A DNA stretch of 64,000 bases from Pseudomonas vancouverensis (GTDB taxonomy: Bacteria > Pseudomonadota > Gammaproteobacteria > Pseudomonadales > Pseudomonadaceae), in contig NZ_RRZK01000007.1 in the NCBI RefSeq assembly GCF_004348895.1, positions 62,001 through 126,000 on the forward strand. Reading direction: 5' to 3'. Below, in pieces: positions 28,888 to 38,688 of the stretch; within the stretch, counting starts at the first letter, position 1, and every line of letters begins with the position of its first letter. Under the pieces are notes generated by a model. It saw nothing but the letters and a program-made list of their open reading frames with translations, searched no databases and was not told the origin of the DNA. The translations under genes and the position numbers were made by a program.

Positions 28888-29652
28888 ATGTCCCTGCCTA
28901 CCCTGTTGTCCCAGCACATCGTCCGCCGCCCGCAACGCATCGCTTTGCTGCAGCACATTGCCGAGCAGGGTTCGATTACCCGCGCGGCGAAAAGCGCGGG
29001 CCTGAGCTACAAGGCCGCGTGGGACGCGATCGATGAGCTGAACAACCTTGCGCAGAAACCGTTGGTGGAGCGCATCGTCGGCGGCAAAGGCGGTGGCGGC
29101 GCCCGATTGTCCCCGGAAGGCGAACGGGTACTGCGTTTGTATCAAAGGCTGCAAGTGCTGCAGGCACAAGTGCTGGAAGCCGCCGAGGACGCCAGTGACC
29201 TGGACCTGCTCGGGCGCTTGATGCTCAGGACCAGCGCCCGCAATCAGTTGCACGGCAAGGTCGCAGCCATCGAGCCCCAGGGACGTAACGACCTGATACG
29301 CCTGAAAGTGGCCGAAGACCTGATCGTCGACGCGCAAATCACCCACGACAGCACCGAACGCCTGGAGCTGCAAATCGGCACCGAAGTCGTGGCCCTGGTC
29401 AAGGCCGGATGGCTCGATGTACTGGAAATCGACTCGACTGAAACGCCTGGAAACAATTGCCTGAAGGGCATCATCGAGAAGATTCTCGATGCCGAAGACG
29501 GCCCCTGCGAAGTGCGCATCACCCTGCCGAACGGCCCTACCCTGTGCGCCTTGGCCGAGCCCGAGTACCTGCGATCCCTCGGATTGGAGAGCGGCAAAGC
29601 GGTACGAGTCGAGTTCTCGCCGTCCAGGGTTCTGCTGGGCACGCCGCTGTAA
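28888..29652 (+). CDS. modE: ModE-type molybdate-responsive regulator (HTH plus two TOBE domains)
   Basis: 254 residues. An N-terminal LysR-like winged helix (GSITRAAKSAGLSYKAAWDAIDEL) is followed by the ModE-specific VGGKGGGGARLSPEGE wing. Two Mop/TOBE repeats follow, about residues 115-185 (SARNQLHGKVAAIEPQG) and 190-254 (NCLKGIIEKILDAEDG). ModE binds molybdate and represses the molybdate transporter or activates Mo enzymes. No mod transport genes are in the window. PAO1 PA0487 in the same neighbourhood is the likely orthologue. Confidence 0.88.
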   Translation: MSLPTLLSQHIVRRPQRIALLQHIAEQGSITRAAKSAGLSYKAAWDAIDELNNLAQKPLVERIVGGKGGGGARLSPEGERVLRLYQRLQVLQAQVLEAAEDASDLDLLGRLMLRTSARNQLHGKVAAIEPQGRNDLIRLKVAEDLIVDAQITHDSTERLELQIGTEVVALVKAGWLDVLEIDSTETPGNNCLKGIIEKILDAEDGPCEVRITLPNGPTLCALAEPEYLRSLGLESGKAVRVEFSPSRVLLGTPL

Positions 29653-29719
29653 GCAAAACTGCAACAAAAGCGTCATTACCCGCCATTAAGGTGACTGCCA
29701 AAACCGCAGGGAGCCTGAA

Positions 29720-31621
29720 ATGAGCCTATTAGAAGAAAACCAGTCCACCGACCTCGAACAGATGGTCGGCCTCAGCCGTCGCGGCTTCATCAGCGCAGGT
29801 GCCCTGTGCGGCGCGGCGATGTTTCTCGGTGGCAACTTGTTGAGCCGCAGTGTGCTGGCCGCCAGCGTCAGCGCCGGCAACAGTCAACTGCTTGGTTTCG
29901 AAAGCATTGCAGCCGCTACGACCGACACCATCACCCTGCCACCTGGCTACAAGTCCTCCGTGCTGATCAGTTGGGGCCAGCCCCTGCACAAGGACGGTCC
30001 GGCATTCGACCCGAGCGGCAACGGCACGGCCGAGCATCAGGAAGTGCAGTTCGGTGACAACAACGACGGCATGAGCCTGTTCGAATTCCCCGGTGAAAAA
30101 GACCGGGCGTTGATGGCCATCAACAACGAATACACCAACTACCGCTACCTCTACCCCCACGGCGGCATGCCGCAATCGCCGGACGATGTGCGCAAAGCCC
30201 TGGCCAGCGAAGGTGTGTCGGTGATCGAAGTGCAGCGCAAAAACGGCCAGTGGCAGTTCGTCCAGGGCTCGCGCTACAACCGCCGCATTCACGGCAACGC
30301 GCCGATCACCCTGAGCGGTCCGGCGGCTGGACATGCCTTGCTCAAGACCAGCGCCGACCCGCACGGCAAGAACGTGTTGGGCACCTTCCAGAACTGCGCC
30401 AACGGCAAGACCCCCTGGGGCACTTACCTGACCTGCGAAGAGAACTTCACCGACTGCTTCGGCAGCAGCAATACCGAGCAGAAATTCGATGCCGGACAAA
30501 AGCGCTACGGCGCCGTGGCGACCAGCAAAGAGATCAACTGGCACCCGCACGACGAGCGCTTCGACCTGGCCAAGAACCCCAACGAGCTCAACCGTCACGG
30601 CTGGGTGGTGGAAATCGACCCGTTCGATCCTAAATCAACGCCGGTAAAACGCACGGCCCTGGGTCGCTTCAAACATGAAAACGCCGCCCTGGCTGAAACC
30701 GCCGACGGTCACGCCGTGGTGTACATGGGCGACGATGAGCGTGGCGAATTCATCTACAAGTTCGTCAGTCGCGACAAGATCAACCACAAGAACCTCAAGG
30801 CCAACCGCGACATTCTCGATCACGGCACCTTGTACGTCGCGCGTTTCGATGCCGGTGACGGCAACACCGATCACCCCAAGGGGCGCGGGGAATGGGTTGA
30901 ACTGACCCATGGCAAGAACGGCATCGACGCCAGCAGCGGCTTTGCCGACCAGGCCGAAGTGTTGATTCATGCACGCCTGGCTGCCAGCGTGGTCAAGGCC
31001 ACGCGCATGGACCGCCCGGAATGGATTGTGGTCAGCCCCAAGGACGGCCAGGTCTACTGCACCCTGACCAACAACGCCAAACGCGGCGAAGACGGCCAGC
31101 CGGTGGGCGGACCGAACCCGCGGGAGAAGAACGTCTACGGGCAGATCCTGCGCTGGCGCACCGAGCGTGACGATCACGCCTCGCACACCTTTGCCTGGGA
31201 TCTGTTTGTGGTCGCCGGCAACCCAACGGCCCACGCCGGAACGCCAAAAGCCGGCTCTCCGAATATCACGCCTGAGAACATGTTCAACAGCCCGGACGGT
31301 CTCGGTTTCGACAAGGCCGGTCGCTTGTGGATCCTGACCGATGGCGATGTCAGCAATGCCGGTGACTTTGCCGGCATGGGCAACAACCAGATGCTCTGTG
31401 CCGACCCTGCCAGCGGCGAAATCCGCCGTTTCATGGTCGGGCCGGTGGGTTGTGAAGTCACCGGCATCAGCTTCTCACCGGACCAGAAAACTCTGTTTGT
31501 CGGGATTCAGCATCCGGGTGAAAACGGTGGTTCGACCTTCCCGGAGCATTTGCCGAACGGCAAGCCGCGCTCTTCGGTGATCGCGATCAACCGTGAGGAT
31601 GGCGGGATCGTCGGCGCCTGA
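29720..31621 (+). CDS. phoX: PhoX-family phosphatase, Tat-exported
   Basis: 633 residues. A twin-arginine signal is present: SRRGFISAG at residues 19-27 followed by a hydrophobic stretch and LAAS. The rest matches the PhoX/DUF839 family, a beta-propeller enzyme that uses calcium and iron rather than zinc. Family segments are SLFEFPGEKDRALMAINNEY, WGTYLTCEENFTDCFG and GFDKAGRLWILTDGD. It would release phosphate from organic esters in the periplasm. A good Pho box is not visible in the 67-bp upstream gap; regulation may differ or the promoter may lie farther away. GGAG precedes the ATG. Confidence 0.88.
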   Translation: MSLLEENQSTDLEQMVGLSRRGFISAGALCGAAMFLGGNLLSRSVLAASVSAGNSQLLGFESIAAATTDTITLPPGYKSSVLISWGQPLHKDGPAFDPSGNGTAEHQEVQFGDNNDGMSLFEFPGEKDRALMAINNEYTNYRYLYPHGGMPQSPDDVRKALASEGVSVIEVQRKNGQWQFVQGSRYNRRIHGNAPITLSGPAAGHALLKTSADPHGKNVLGTFQNCANGKTPWGTYLTCEENFTDCFGSSNTEQKFDAGQKRYGAVATSKEINWHPHDERFDLAKNPNELNRHGWVVEIDPFDPKSTPVKRTALGRFKHENAALAETADGHAVVYMGDDERGEFIYKFVSRDKINHKNLKANRDILDHGTLYVARFDAGDGNTDHPKGRGEWVELTHGKNGIDASSGFADQAEVLIHARLAASVVKATRMDRPEWIVVSPKDGQVYCTLTNNAKRGEDGQPVGGPNPREKNVYGQILRWRTERDDHASHTFAWDLFVVAGNPTAHAGTPKAGSPNITPENMFNSPDGLGFDKAGRLWILTDGDVSNAGDFAGMGNNQMLCADPASGEIRRFMVGPVGCEVTGISFSPDQKTLFVGIQHPGENGGSTFPEHLPNGKPRSSVIAINREDGGIVGA

Positions 31622-31630
31622 TCCGGCCTC

Positions 31631-31720
31631 ATCGCGGGCAACACTGCTCCCACAGTTATCTTCAGCGAACACAATATCCGTGTTCGAGGGTGATCCTGTG
31701 GGAGCGGGCTCGCCGAGATG
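31631..31720. repeat. REP pair (diverged)
   Basis: ATCGCGGGCAACACTGCTCC-CACAG and CCTGTGGGAGCGGGCTCGCC are inverted relative to one another, about 40 bp apart, between phoX and srkA. Confidence 0.75.
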
Positions 31721-31825
31721 GCGTCAGCCCAAACACCACGCATCTCAAGCCTACCCCCTAAAGCCCCGCCGTCTGCGCTACCATGCCTGGCCGGACGCAG
31801 CCGCCTGCTGCGCGCAGGAGTCAGC

Positions 31826-32800
31826 ATGGCCCACCCGTTTGAAACCCTCACACCCGACCTCGTGCTCGATGCCGTCGAAAGCATTGGTTTTCTCAGCGAC
31901 GCGCGCATTCTGGCGCTCAATAGCTACGAGAACCGCGTCTACCAAGTCGGCATCGAAGACGCCGAGCCGCTGATCGCCAAGTTCTATCGGCCCCAGCGCT
32001 GGAGCAACGCAGCGATCCTGGAGGAGCACCAATTCACCGCCGAACTCGCCGACTGCGAGGTGCCGGTGGTGGCGCCGTTGATCCACAACGGAGAAACCCT
32101 GCACGAACACAACGGCTTCCGTTTCACCCTGTTCCCTCGCCGCGGCGGTCGCGCGCCGGAGCCGGGCAATCTGGATCAACTGTATCGCCTGGGCCAGTTG
32201 CTCGGTCGTCTGCATGCGGTCGGCTCGACCAGACCGTTCGACCACCGCGAAGCCCTGGGCGTGAAAAACTTTGGCCACGACTCACTCAACACCCTACTGG
32301 AAGGCAATTTCATACCCCGCAGCCTGCTGCCTGCCTACGAGTCGGTGGCCCGGGATCTGCTCAAGCGCGTGGAAGATGCCTACTGCAACACGCCGCACCA
32401 GAACATCCGCATGCACGGCGATTGCCACCCCGGCAACATGATGTGTCGCGACGAGATGTTCCATATCGTCGATCTGGATGACTGCCGGATGGGCCCGGCG
32501 GTGCAGGACATCTGGATGATGCTCGCCGGTGATCGTCAGGATTGTCTGAGTCAGTTGTCGGAATTGATGGACGGCTACAACGAGTTTCACGACTTCGACC
32601 CGCGGGAACTGGCACTGATCGAACCTCTGCGTGCCCTGCGCCTGTTGCACTACAGCGCCTGGCTGGCCCGTCGCTGGGACGACCCGGCGTTCCCCCATAG
32701 TTTCCCGTGGTTCGGCACCGAGCGTTACTGGGGCGATCAGGTGCTGGCGTTGCGCGAGCAATGCGCGGCGCTCAATGAAGAACCGCTCAAGCTCTTCTGA
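31826..32800 (+). CDS. srkA: SrkA (YihE)-type stress response serine/threonine kinase
   Basis: 324 residues from the ATG at 31826, which has CAGGAG 5 nt upstream. Aminoglycoside-phosphotransferase-like kinase fold: the ATP-lysine segment LIAKFYRPQRW, the catalytic loop MHGDCHPGNMM and the metal-binding VDLDDCRMG are all present. In E. coli SrkA protects against death after stress, counteracting MazF effects. It lies alone between phoX and rarD, matching PAO1 PA0486. Confidence 0.92.
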   Translation: MAHPFETLTPDLVLDAVESIGFLSDARILALNSYENRVYQVGIEDAEPLIAKFYRPQRWSNAAILEEHQFTAELADCEVPVVAPLIHNGETLHEHNGFRFTLFPRRGGRAPEPGNLDQLYRLGQLLGRLHAVGSTRPFDHREALGVKNFGHDSLNTLLEGNFIPRSLLPAYESVARDLLKRVEDAYCNTPHQNIRMHGDCHPGNMMCRDEMFHIVDLDDCRMGPAVQDIWMMLAGDRQDCLSQLSELMDGYNEFHDFDPRELALIEPLRALRLLHYSAWLARRWDDPAFPHSFPWFGTERYWGDQVLALREQCAALNEEPLKLF

Positions 32801-32812
32801 CCCCACCCGAAA

Positions 32813-32841
32813 CCCTGTGGGAGTGAGCCCGCACCCACAGG
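32813..32841. repeat. Single REP palindrome
   Basis: CCCTGTGGGAGTGAGCCCGC-ACCCACAGG, an imperfect hairpin after srkA. Confidence 0.75.
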
Positions 32842-32940
32842 TGTCCATGTTCACAAATACCCTACCTATTCAGTCAGGACATTCGTAGACAAATCTCCTT
32901 ACAATCCCCTCTTTGTTAGCTGCCTAAGCAAGGATTCTGC

Positions 32941-33828
32941 ATGCAAGCCGCCAACCCGCGTCGCGGGTACATACTGGGTCTGAGTGCCTACATCATCTGG
33001 GGACTGTTCCCGCTCTATTTCAAAGCCATCGCCAGCGTGCCTGCCGTGGAAATCATCATCCACAGGGTGCTGTGGTCAGCGCTGTTCGGCGGGTTGCTGC
33101 TGCTGGTCTGGAAGCACCCGGGCTGGTGGCGGGAATTGCGCCAGAACCCCAAGCGCCTGGCGATCCTCGCACTGAGCGGGAGCCTGATCGCGGCCAACTG
33201 GCTGACCTACGTCTGGTCGGTGAACAACGGACGCATGCTCGAAGCCAGCCTCGGTTACTACATCAACCCGCTGGTGAACGTGCTGTTGGGCATGCTGATT
33301 CTCGGCGAGCGGCTGCGGCGCATGCAGTGGATCGCCGTGGGCCTGGCGACCGTCGGCGTGGCCCAGCAAGTGTGGCAAGTCGGCAGCCTGCCCTGGGTGT
33401 CACTGGTGCTGGCCCTGACCTTCGGCTTCTACGGACTGATTCGCAAGCAGGCACCGGTCAAGGCTCTGCCGGGCCTGGTGGTGGAAACCTGGATGCTGGT
33501 GCCGATCGCCATTGGCTGGTTGCTGCTCAACCCGATGGCCAGCAGTGCACAAGCTGAATTCTGGACCACCTCGCAAGCCTGGTGGCTGGTCGCGGCCGGG
33601 CCGATCACCTTGGTGCCGCTGGTCTGCTTCAACGCTGCTGCGCGACACTTGCCCTACACGACTCTGGGTTTTCTGCAGTACCTGGCGCCGACCCTGGTGC
33701 TGTTGCAAGCGGTTCTGCTGTTTGACGAGCACCTGTCGTCCAGCACCCTGGTCGCGTTCATCTTCATCTGGGCGGGCCTGGCGGTCTACAGCGTCGATGC
33801 GGTCATCAGCCTGCGCCGCCGCAGCTGA
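32941..33828 (+). CDS. rarD: RarD, EamA-family transporter
   Basis: 295 residues with ten predicted hydrophobic helices, two EamA repeats. The start YILGLSAYIIWGLFPLYFKA and the EIIIHRVLWS segment are hallmarks of RarD, the chloramphenicol-sensitive protein family. The substrate is not known. It is followed by a 216-bp gap with DnaA boxes. Synteny matches PAO1 PA0485. Confidence 0.92.
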   Translation: MQAANPRRGYILGLSAYIIWGLFPLYFKAIASVPAVEIIIHRVLWSALFGGLLLLVWKHPGWWRELRQNPKRLAILALSGSLIAANWLTYVWSVNNGRMLEASLGYYINPLVNVLLGMLILGERLRRMQWIAVGLATVGVAQQVWQVGSLPWVSLVLALTFGFYGLIRKQAPVKALPGLVVETWMLVPIAIGWLLLNPMASSAQAEFWTTSQAWWLVAAGPITLVPLVCFNAAARHLPYTTLGFLQYLAPTLVLLQAVLLFDEHLSSSTLVAFIFIWAGLAVYSVDAVISLRRRS

Positions 33829-33891
33829 TCAAAAAACGCACAAACCTCTGCAGGCCACGTCCCTCTTGGCCTGCACCGTTCCTTCCCAAGG

Positions 33892-33900
33892 TTATCCACA
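33892..33900 (+). other. Consensus DnaA box TTATCCACA
   Basis: Perfect match to the 9-bp high-affinity DnaA box, in the rarD-gcvR gap. A second perfect copy lies 113 bp away in the same orientation. Confidence 0.6.
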
Positions 33901-34004
33901 GCGTGATCCCCGCCGATTGTGCGCAAGTCACTGAATACTGGTGATTTTTTGATCATGCTCCGCAAAGCCACGGCTGGTATGGCGTTGCGGGCTGTCTCTA
34001 CAGG

Positions 34005-34013
34005 TTATCCACA
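34005..34013 (+). other. Second consensus DnaA box TTATCCACA
   Basis: Same 9-bp box, same strand. A related CTTGGATAA follows shortly after on the opposite orientation. The gap also carries an 11-bp inverted repeat TGATCAAAAAA (33826-33836) / TTTTTTGATCA (33945-33955). Confidence 0.6.
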
Positions 34014-34044
34014 GGCAGGTGCACGTTTAACTTGGATAACCCTG

Positions 34045-34563
34045 TCAGGGATCGCTACGCAGTACCAACTCAACCATCAGGTCGTCGGCCAGGGTTTCCA
34101 GGCGTGATTGCAGAACGTCCAGCGACAGCGTCAGCGGAACGGCGAGAATCGCCTCGGCATGAAACAGCGGCTCGCTACTCATGGGTGCCGGGCGCACTTC
34201 CGTGACCAGTCGCTCAAGGTTGACCCCCTGCTCGCTCAACAACCGAGTGATATCACGCACAATCCCCGGGCGGTCGTTGCCCACCAACTCCATGGCAATC
34301 GGCTTCCAGGTGCAGGATTGCTCGATGCCGCTTTCCGCGATCAACACCCGAATGCCCTGGCTGGATAATCCCTGCAGGGCATCGACCAGTTCGTCGTAGG
34401 CTTCAGCCGGCACGCCGACACGCAAAATTCCCGCGAATTGCCCGGCCATGCGCGACATGCGGCTTTCCAGCCAGTTGCCACCATGCTCGGCGATGCACTG
34501 GGCAATGCGCTCGACCTGCCCGGGCTTGTCCGGTGCGAAAACGGTGAGTACGAGGTGGTCCAT
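34045..34563 (-). CDS. GcvR-like double ACT-domain protein
   Basis: 172 residues from ATG 34563 (AGAGGG 7 nt upstream; ATG 34584 is in frame but poorer). Two ACT domains: LVLTVFAPDKPGQVERIAQC at the N-terminus and IAMELVGNDRPGIVRDITRL from about residue 88. This is the layout of the glycine cleavage system repressor GcvR, which in E. coli binds the activator GcvA. Such proteins occur in several copies in Pseudomonas, so the target may be other than gcv. It is convergent with rarD and corresponds in position to PAO1 PA0484. Confidence 0.85.
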   Translation of the reverse strand: MDHLVLTVFAPDKPGQVERIAQCIAEHGGNWLESRMSRMAGQFAGILRVGVPAEAYDELVDALQGLSSQGIRVLIAESGIEQSCTWKPIAMELVGNDRPGIVRDITRLLSEQGVNLERLVTEVRPAPMSSEPLFHAEAILAVPLTLSLDVLQSRLETLADDLMVELVLRSDP

Positions 34564-35164
34564 GGCGCAGCCCTCTCTGGTCATGACTTTTGTAATGGAA
34601 AAACAAGTATAGGCAGGAGATAGATTCGGCGCGGCACTGCTCTTGTGGCGAGGGAGCTTGCTCCCGCTGGGGCGCGAAGCGGCCCTCTGCAGCGATCAAT
34701 GGAGACCGAGTTGGCTCGTTTTGCGCCTGCTTCGCAGTCGAACGGGAGCAAGCTCCCTCGCCACAAAGGCAAAGCTTCATAGCAGGGACACAAAGATTAT
34801 GTGTACAACTTTTGATATTTAGCTGGAACAATCTACTGGTTTTTTGAGAACATCCTGTTCCGCGCCGTGACCGCAATGCGTCATGGGGTCGCAGAACGAC
34901 GTAATTAGTCTAATTTTCACAACCGCAATTCATCATGTAGTATGCCGCAGCGCGCACTACATAACGTTGGATCGATGTCTGCCGCAGGCACGTTCGCAAC
35001 CCTGAAAGCCCTGTCAGCAAGGCCCCAAGCCGTTGATTGGTCCCACCCCAGCCGCCGCTCATTGGCATGTACTGGTAGACGGGTTTGTGGTTTAAATGGC
35101 CAAAGGCTTCATTGTTAAATTGAAGAGCTGAAAAGCGAAATAGCTGAGCAGAGTGAGGCAAGCA
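34564..35164. other. 600-bp gap before glcB: REPIN plus operator-like palindromes
   Basis: No gene is seen. Left half: a large REPIN. Right half: probable glcB promoter and long leader. Two palindromes stand out: AATTAGTCTAATT (34903-34915, 6-bp arms, 1-bp centre) and ATGTAGT-N14-ACTACAT (34935-34962). Either could be a binding site for the regulator of malate synthase. Confidence 0.6.
34642..34768. repeat. REPIN of the second class (GAGGGAGCTTGCTCCC)
   Basis: CTTGTGGCGAGGGAGCTTGC-TCCCG at 34642-34666 and its near-perfect inverse at 34743-34768, about 76 bp apart, would fold into one long cruciform. Confidence 0.9.
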
Positions 35165-37342
35165 ATGACTGAACACGTTCAAGTCGGTGGCCTGCAGGTC
35201 GCCAAAGTCCTGTTCGACTTCGTGAACAACGAAGCCATTCCCGGAACCGGCCTCACCGCCGACCAGTTCTGGGCCGGTGCCGACAAGGTCATTCATGACC
35301 TGGCACCGAAGAACAAAGCCCTACTCGCCAAACGCGATGATTTCCAGGCTCGTATTGATGGCTGGCACCAATCCCGTGCCGGTCAATCACATGACGCCGT
35401 GGCTTATAAAGCCTTCCTGCAAGACATCGGTTATCTGCTGCCAGAAGCGGCCGATTTCCAGGCGACGACGCAAAACGTCGATGACGAAATCGCCCGCATG
35501 GCCGGTCCACAGCTCGTGGTTCCGGTCATGAATGCCCGCTTCGCCCTCAATGCCTCGAACGCCCGCTGGGGTTCGCTGTACGACGCGCTCTACGGCACCG
35601 ACGCCATCAGCGAAGCTGACGGCGCGGAAAAAGGCAAAGGCTACAACAAGGTCCGTGGCGACAAGGTCATCGCGTTCGCCCGCGCCTTCCTCGACGAATC
35701 GGCGCCATTGGCCGCCGGCTCCCATGTCGATTCCACCGCCTACAAAATCGTCAACGGCAAACTGGTGGTCGCCCTCAAGGGTGGCTCCAACACCGGCCTG
35801 CGTGACGATGCACAGCTGATCGGCTTCCAGGGCGACGCCGCTGCTCCGACCGCGATCCTGCTGAAACACAACGGCCTGCATTTCGAAATCCAGGTCGATG
35901 CCAGCACCCCGGTCGGCCAGACCGACGCAGCCGGCGTCAAAGACATCCTGATGGAAGCGGCGTTGACCACCATCATGGACTGCGAAGACTCGGTGGCTGC
36001 CGTCGACGCCGATGACAAAGTGGTGATCTACCGCAACTGGCTCGGCCTGATGAAGGGCGACCTGTCGGAAAACGTCGCCAAGGGCGGCCAGACTTTCACT
36101 CGCACCATGAACCCGGACCGCACCTACACTGGCGTGGATGGCAAGGAACTGAGCCTGCACGGCCGTTCGCTGTTGTTCGTGCGTAACGTCGGTCACCTGA
36201 TGACCATCGACGCGATCCTCGACAGTCAGGGCAACGAAGTGCCGGAAGGCATTCTCGATGGTCTGGTGACTTGCCTGGCATCGATGCACAACCTGAACGG
36301 CAACACTTCGCGCAAGAACAGCCGTACCGGTTCGATCTACATCGTTAAACCGAAGATGCACGGCCCGGAAGAAGCGGCGTTCACCAACGAGCTGTTCGGT
36401 CGCATCGAAGACGTGTTGGGCCTGAAGCGCAACACCCTCAAGGTCGGGATCATGGACGAGGAGCGTCGTACCACGATCAACCTCAAGGCCTGCATCAAGG
36501 CCGCGAGCGAACGCGTGGTGTTCATCAACACCGGTTTCCTCGACCGTACCGGCGATGAAATCCACACCTCCATGGAAGCCGGGCCGATGGTGCGCAAGGC
36601 CGACATGAAGGCCGAAAAGTGGATCGGCGCCTACGAGAACTCCAACGTCGATATCGGTTTGAGCACCGGCCTGCAAGGTCGCGCGCAAATCGGTAAAGGC
36701 ATGTGGGCCATGCCGGACCTGATGGCAGCGATGCTCGAGCAGAAAATCGCTCACCCGCTGGCCGGTGCCAACACGGCTTGGGTGCCGTCGCCGACAGCTG
36801 CTGCGCTGCACGCGCTGCACTACCACAAGGTCGATGTGTTCGCTCGCCAGGCCGAGCTGGCCAAACGTGCCCACGCCTCGGTGGACGACATCCTGACCAT
36901 TCCGCTGGCGGTGAACCCGCAGTGGAATGCCGAACAGATCAAGAACGAACTGGACAACAACAGCCAGGGCATTCTCGGTTACGTGGTGCGCTGGATCGAC
37001 CAGGGTGTGGGTTGCTCGAAGGTGCCGGACATCAACGACGTCGGCCTGATGGAAGACCGTGCAACGCTGCGGATCTCCAGCCAGCACATCGCCAACTGGC
37101 TGCGTCACGGTGTCGTTACCGAAGCGCAAGTGATGGAAAGCCTCAAGCGCATGGCGCCGGTGGTTGACCGTCAGAACGCTGGTGATGCGCTGTACCGCCC
37201 GCTGGCGCCGAACTTCGACAGCAACATCGCCTTCCAGGCGGCGGTCGAACTGGTGATCGAAGGCACCAAGCAGCCGAACGGCTACACCGAGCCGGTCCTG
37301 CACCGTCGTCGTCGCGAGTTCAAGGCGAAGAACGGGTTGTAA
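35165..37342 (+). CDS. glcB: GlcB, malate synthase G
   Basis: 725 residues, typical of the monomeric G form. It condenses acetyl-CoA with glyoxylate to malate in the glyoxylate shunt and glycolate use, and pairs functionally with the acyl-CoA dehydrogenases in this window by consuming acetyl-CoA from fatty acids. Recognisable segments are [40 protein letters not shown] and [19 protein letters not shown], which contribute active-site acid and arginine residues. The ATG at 35165 follows TGAGG by 6 nt; an in-frame GTG at 35153 is less likely. A strong terminator follows. PAO1 counterpart PA0482. Confidence 0.96.
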   Translation: MTEHVQVGGLQVAKVLFDFVNNEAIPGTGLTADQFWAGADKVIHDLAPKNKALLAKRDDFQARIDGWHQSRAGQSHDAVAYKAFLQDIGYLLPEAADFQATTQNVDDEIARMAGPQLVVPVMNARFALNASNARWGSLYDALYGTDAISEADGAEKGKGYNKVRGDKVIAFARAFLDESAPLAAGSHVDSTAYKIVNGKLVVALKGGSNTGLRDDAQLIGFQGDAAAPTAILLKHNGLHFEIQVDASTPVGQTDAAGVKDILMEAALTTIMDCEDSVAAVDADDKVVIYRNWLGLMKGDLSENVAKGGQTFTRTMNPDRTYTGVDGKELSLHGRSLLFVRNVGHLMTIDAILDSQGNEVPEGILDGLVTCLASMHNLNGNTSRKNSRTGSIYIVKPKMHGPEEAAFTNELFGRIEDVLGLKRNTLKVGIMDEERRTTINLKACIKAASERVVFINTGFLDRTGDEIHTSMEAGPMVRKADMKAEKWIGAYENSNVDIGLSTGLQGRAQIGKGMWAMPDLMAAMLEQKIAHPLAGANTAWVPSPTAAALHALHYHKVDVFARQAELAKRAHASVDDILTIPLAVNPQWNAEQIKNELDNNSQGILGYVVRWIDQGVGCSKVPDINDVGLMEDRATLRISSQHIANWLRHGVVTEAQVMESLKRMAPVVDRQNAGDALYRPLAPNFDSNIAFQAAVELVIEGTKQPNGYTEPVLHRRRREFKAKNGL

Positions 37343-37355
37343 TCCAGCCCTCAAC

Positions 37356-37389
37356 AAAAATCCCCCGGTGGAAATACCGGGGGATTTTT
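37356..37389. terminator. Bidirectional terminator after glcB
   Basis: AAAAATCCCCCGGT and ACCGGGGGATTTTT form a 14-bp stem with a 6-nt loop, between glcB and the convergent DMT gene. Confidence 0.95.
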
Positions 37390-37414
37390 GTTTCTGCGTC
37401 CTGCAGATGCTCAA

Positions 37415-38326
37415 CTACTTCCTGTTACGCAACGCGCTGGCATCGATGTGGCGGCCAATTTTCGATGCATTCATGAACAGGGTAATTCCAACCACCGTGA
37501 TGACCAGGGCAAACAGTTTTTCGCCACCAATGGGTTCGTCGAGTACATACCACGACGTCAAGATTCCCGAAATCGGAACAATCACCGACAACGGTGCAAC
37601 CTGGCTTGCCGGATACTTCTCAATCATCCGGTTCCATACCCAATACCCGAATACCGTTGCCACATAGGCCTGGAACAGGACAGACGCCAGCACCGGAGTA
37701 GTCATGTTCGTTAACAATGCCTGAAAAGGGGCGGCTCCCTTGACCCAGTAAGTCATCAGATAAAGCGGTGGTGTGGCATACAGACTCGACCAGACGACAA
37801 AGGAAAATACATCAACCACCTTGCTTTTCTTGACCAGCACATTGCACAAACTCCAGAACAATGCGGCGAGAAGTACCAGAAAAAGCCCAAGGTGTTCGGC
37901 ATCGCCGTCTGTGACATGAATAATGAACGTCAGTCCCAACAACGCCATGAGAATACCGGTCACTTGAATGGCCGACATTTTCTCGCCGAACAGCAGTACT
38001 CCCCAGATGACTGTGAAAAACGCACTGAACTGTACGAGCAAGGATGTCACGCCCGCACTGACACCAAGAAACATGCCGTAGTTCATCAACCAGCACATTC
38101 CGATACCGAACAACAAACCGTAGACAACAGTTACAAATGTACTGACACCCTTGGGTTTCGGAATGAAAAATATGAGTGGCAATGCACAAAAAGTAAAACG
38201 CAGCGCTGTCAATATGAACGGATCAATACCGTCAAGACTGATATCGATTACCGTATAGTTGCTGCCCCACATGACTGTCACGCCGACAATAAGTACAAGA
38301 TCGCGAAATTCTATTTTTTTTATCAC
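37415..38326 (-). CDS. DMT-superfamily (EamA) permease, AT-rich
   Basis: 303 residues from a GTG at 38326, chosen because ATGAGG stands 5 nt upstream; an ATG at 38371 is in frame without a ribosome site. Ten hydrophobic helices in two EamA repeats (VGVTVMWGSNYTVIDIS; LFWSLCNVLVKKSKV). Substrate unknown. The gene and its 360-bp upstream gap have clearly lower GC and more AAA/ATA-type codons than neighbours, suggesting horizontal gain at the end of glcB. Confidence 0.88.
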   Translation of the reverse strand: MIKKIEFRDLVLIVGVTVMWGSNYTVIDISLDGIDPFILTALRFTFCALPLIFFIPKPKGVSTFVTVVYGLLFGIGMCWLMNYGMFLGVSAGVTSLLVQFSAFFTVIWGVLLFGEKMSAIQVTGILMALLGLTFIIHVTDGDAEHLGLFLVLLAALFWSLCNVLVKKSKVVDVFSFVVWSSLYATPPLYLMTYWVKGAAPFQALLTNMTTPVLASVLFQAYVATVFGYWVWNRMIEKYPASQVAPLSVIVPISGILTSWYVLDEPIGGEKLFALVITVVGITLFMNASKIGRHIDASALRNRK

Positions 38327-38688
38327 ATGAGCCTCATTGCGATACACACCCGCACAACAATTCAGGAACAACGATTTGATCTTTATCTTGATTTATCTGT
38401 GCAAACCAGCCACAACTTGAATTCAAGACAACCATCATCATTCTCGACCCACAAAATCGGCGAGTAAAATTGGCAGTTTTATAGTGATACAGAAGGTTCA
38501 ATCAAACCAGGCATGACCTTACATGAATGCCTTTATCGACATTCATGCATTGAACCATAACGGAATCGTCGAAAGAATAAACACGCTATTTGTGAGCAGT
38601 TTTTTCGCAACTTAACTGGAAAAATCAAATTACAAACTAAACCACCAAAAACAATCAAACCTCGTAATTAACAATTACAAGCAATCAG
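38327..38688. other. AT-rich gap with nested inverted repeats
   Basis: No gene. CATGAATG (38522-38529) pairs with CATTCATG (38540-38547), and outside them GGTTCAAT (38495-38502) pairs with ATTGAACC (38549-38556). The probable promoter of the DMT gene also lies here. Confidence 0.6.

Noticed and set aside
29653..29719. Possible Pho box GCGTCATTACCCGCCATTA before phoX
   Set aside because: Half-sites match CTGTCAT in only 5 of 7 places and the period is 10 rather than 11 bp; not strong enough to list.
34642..34768. Long inverted repeat taken at first as a terminator or IS end
   Set aside because: Its sequence matches the second class of REP doublets seen again at 57414-57550; there is no transposase.
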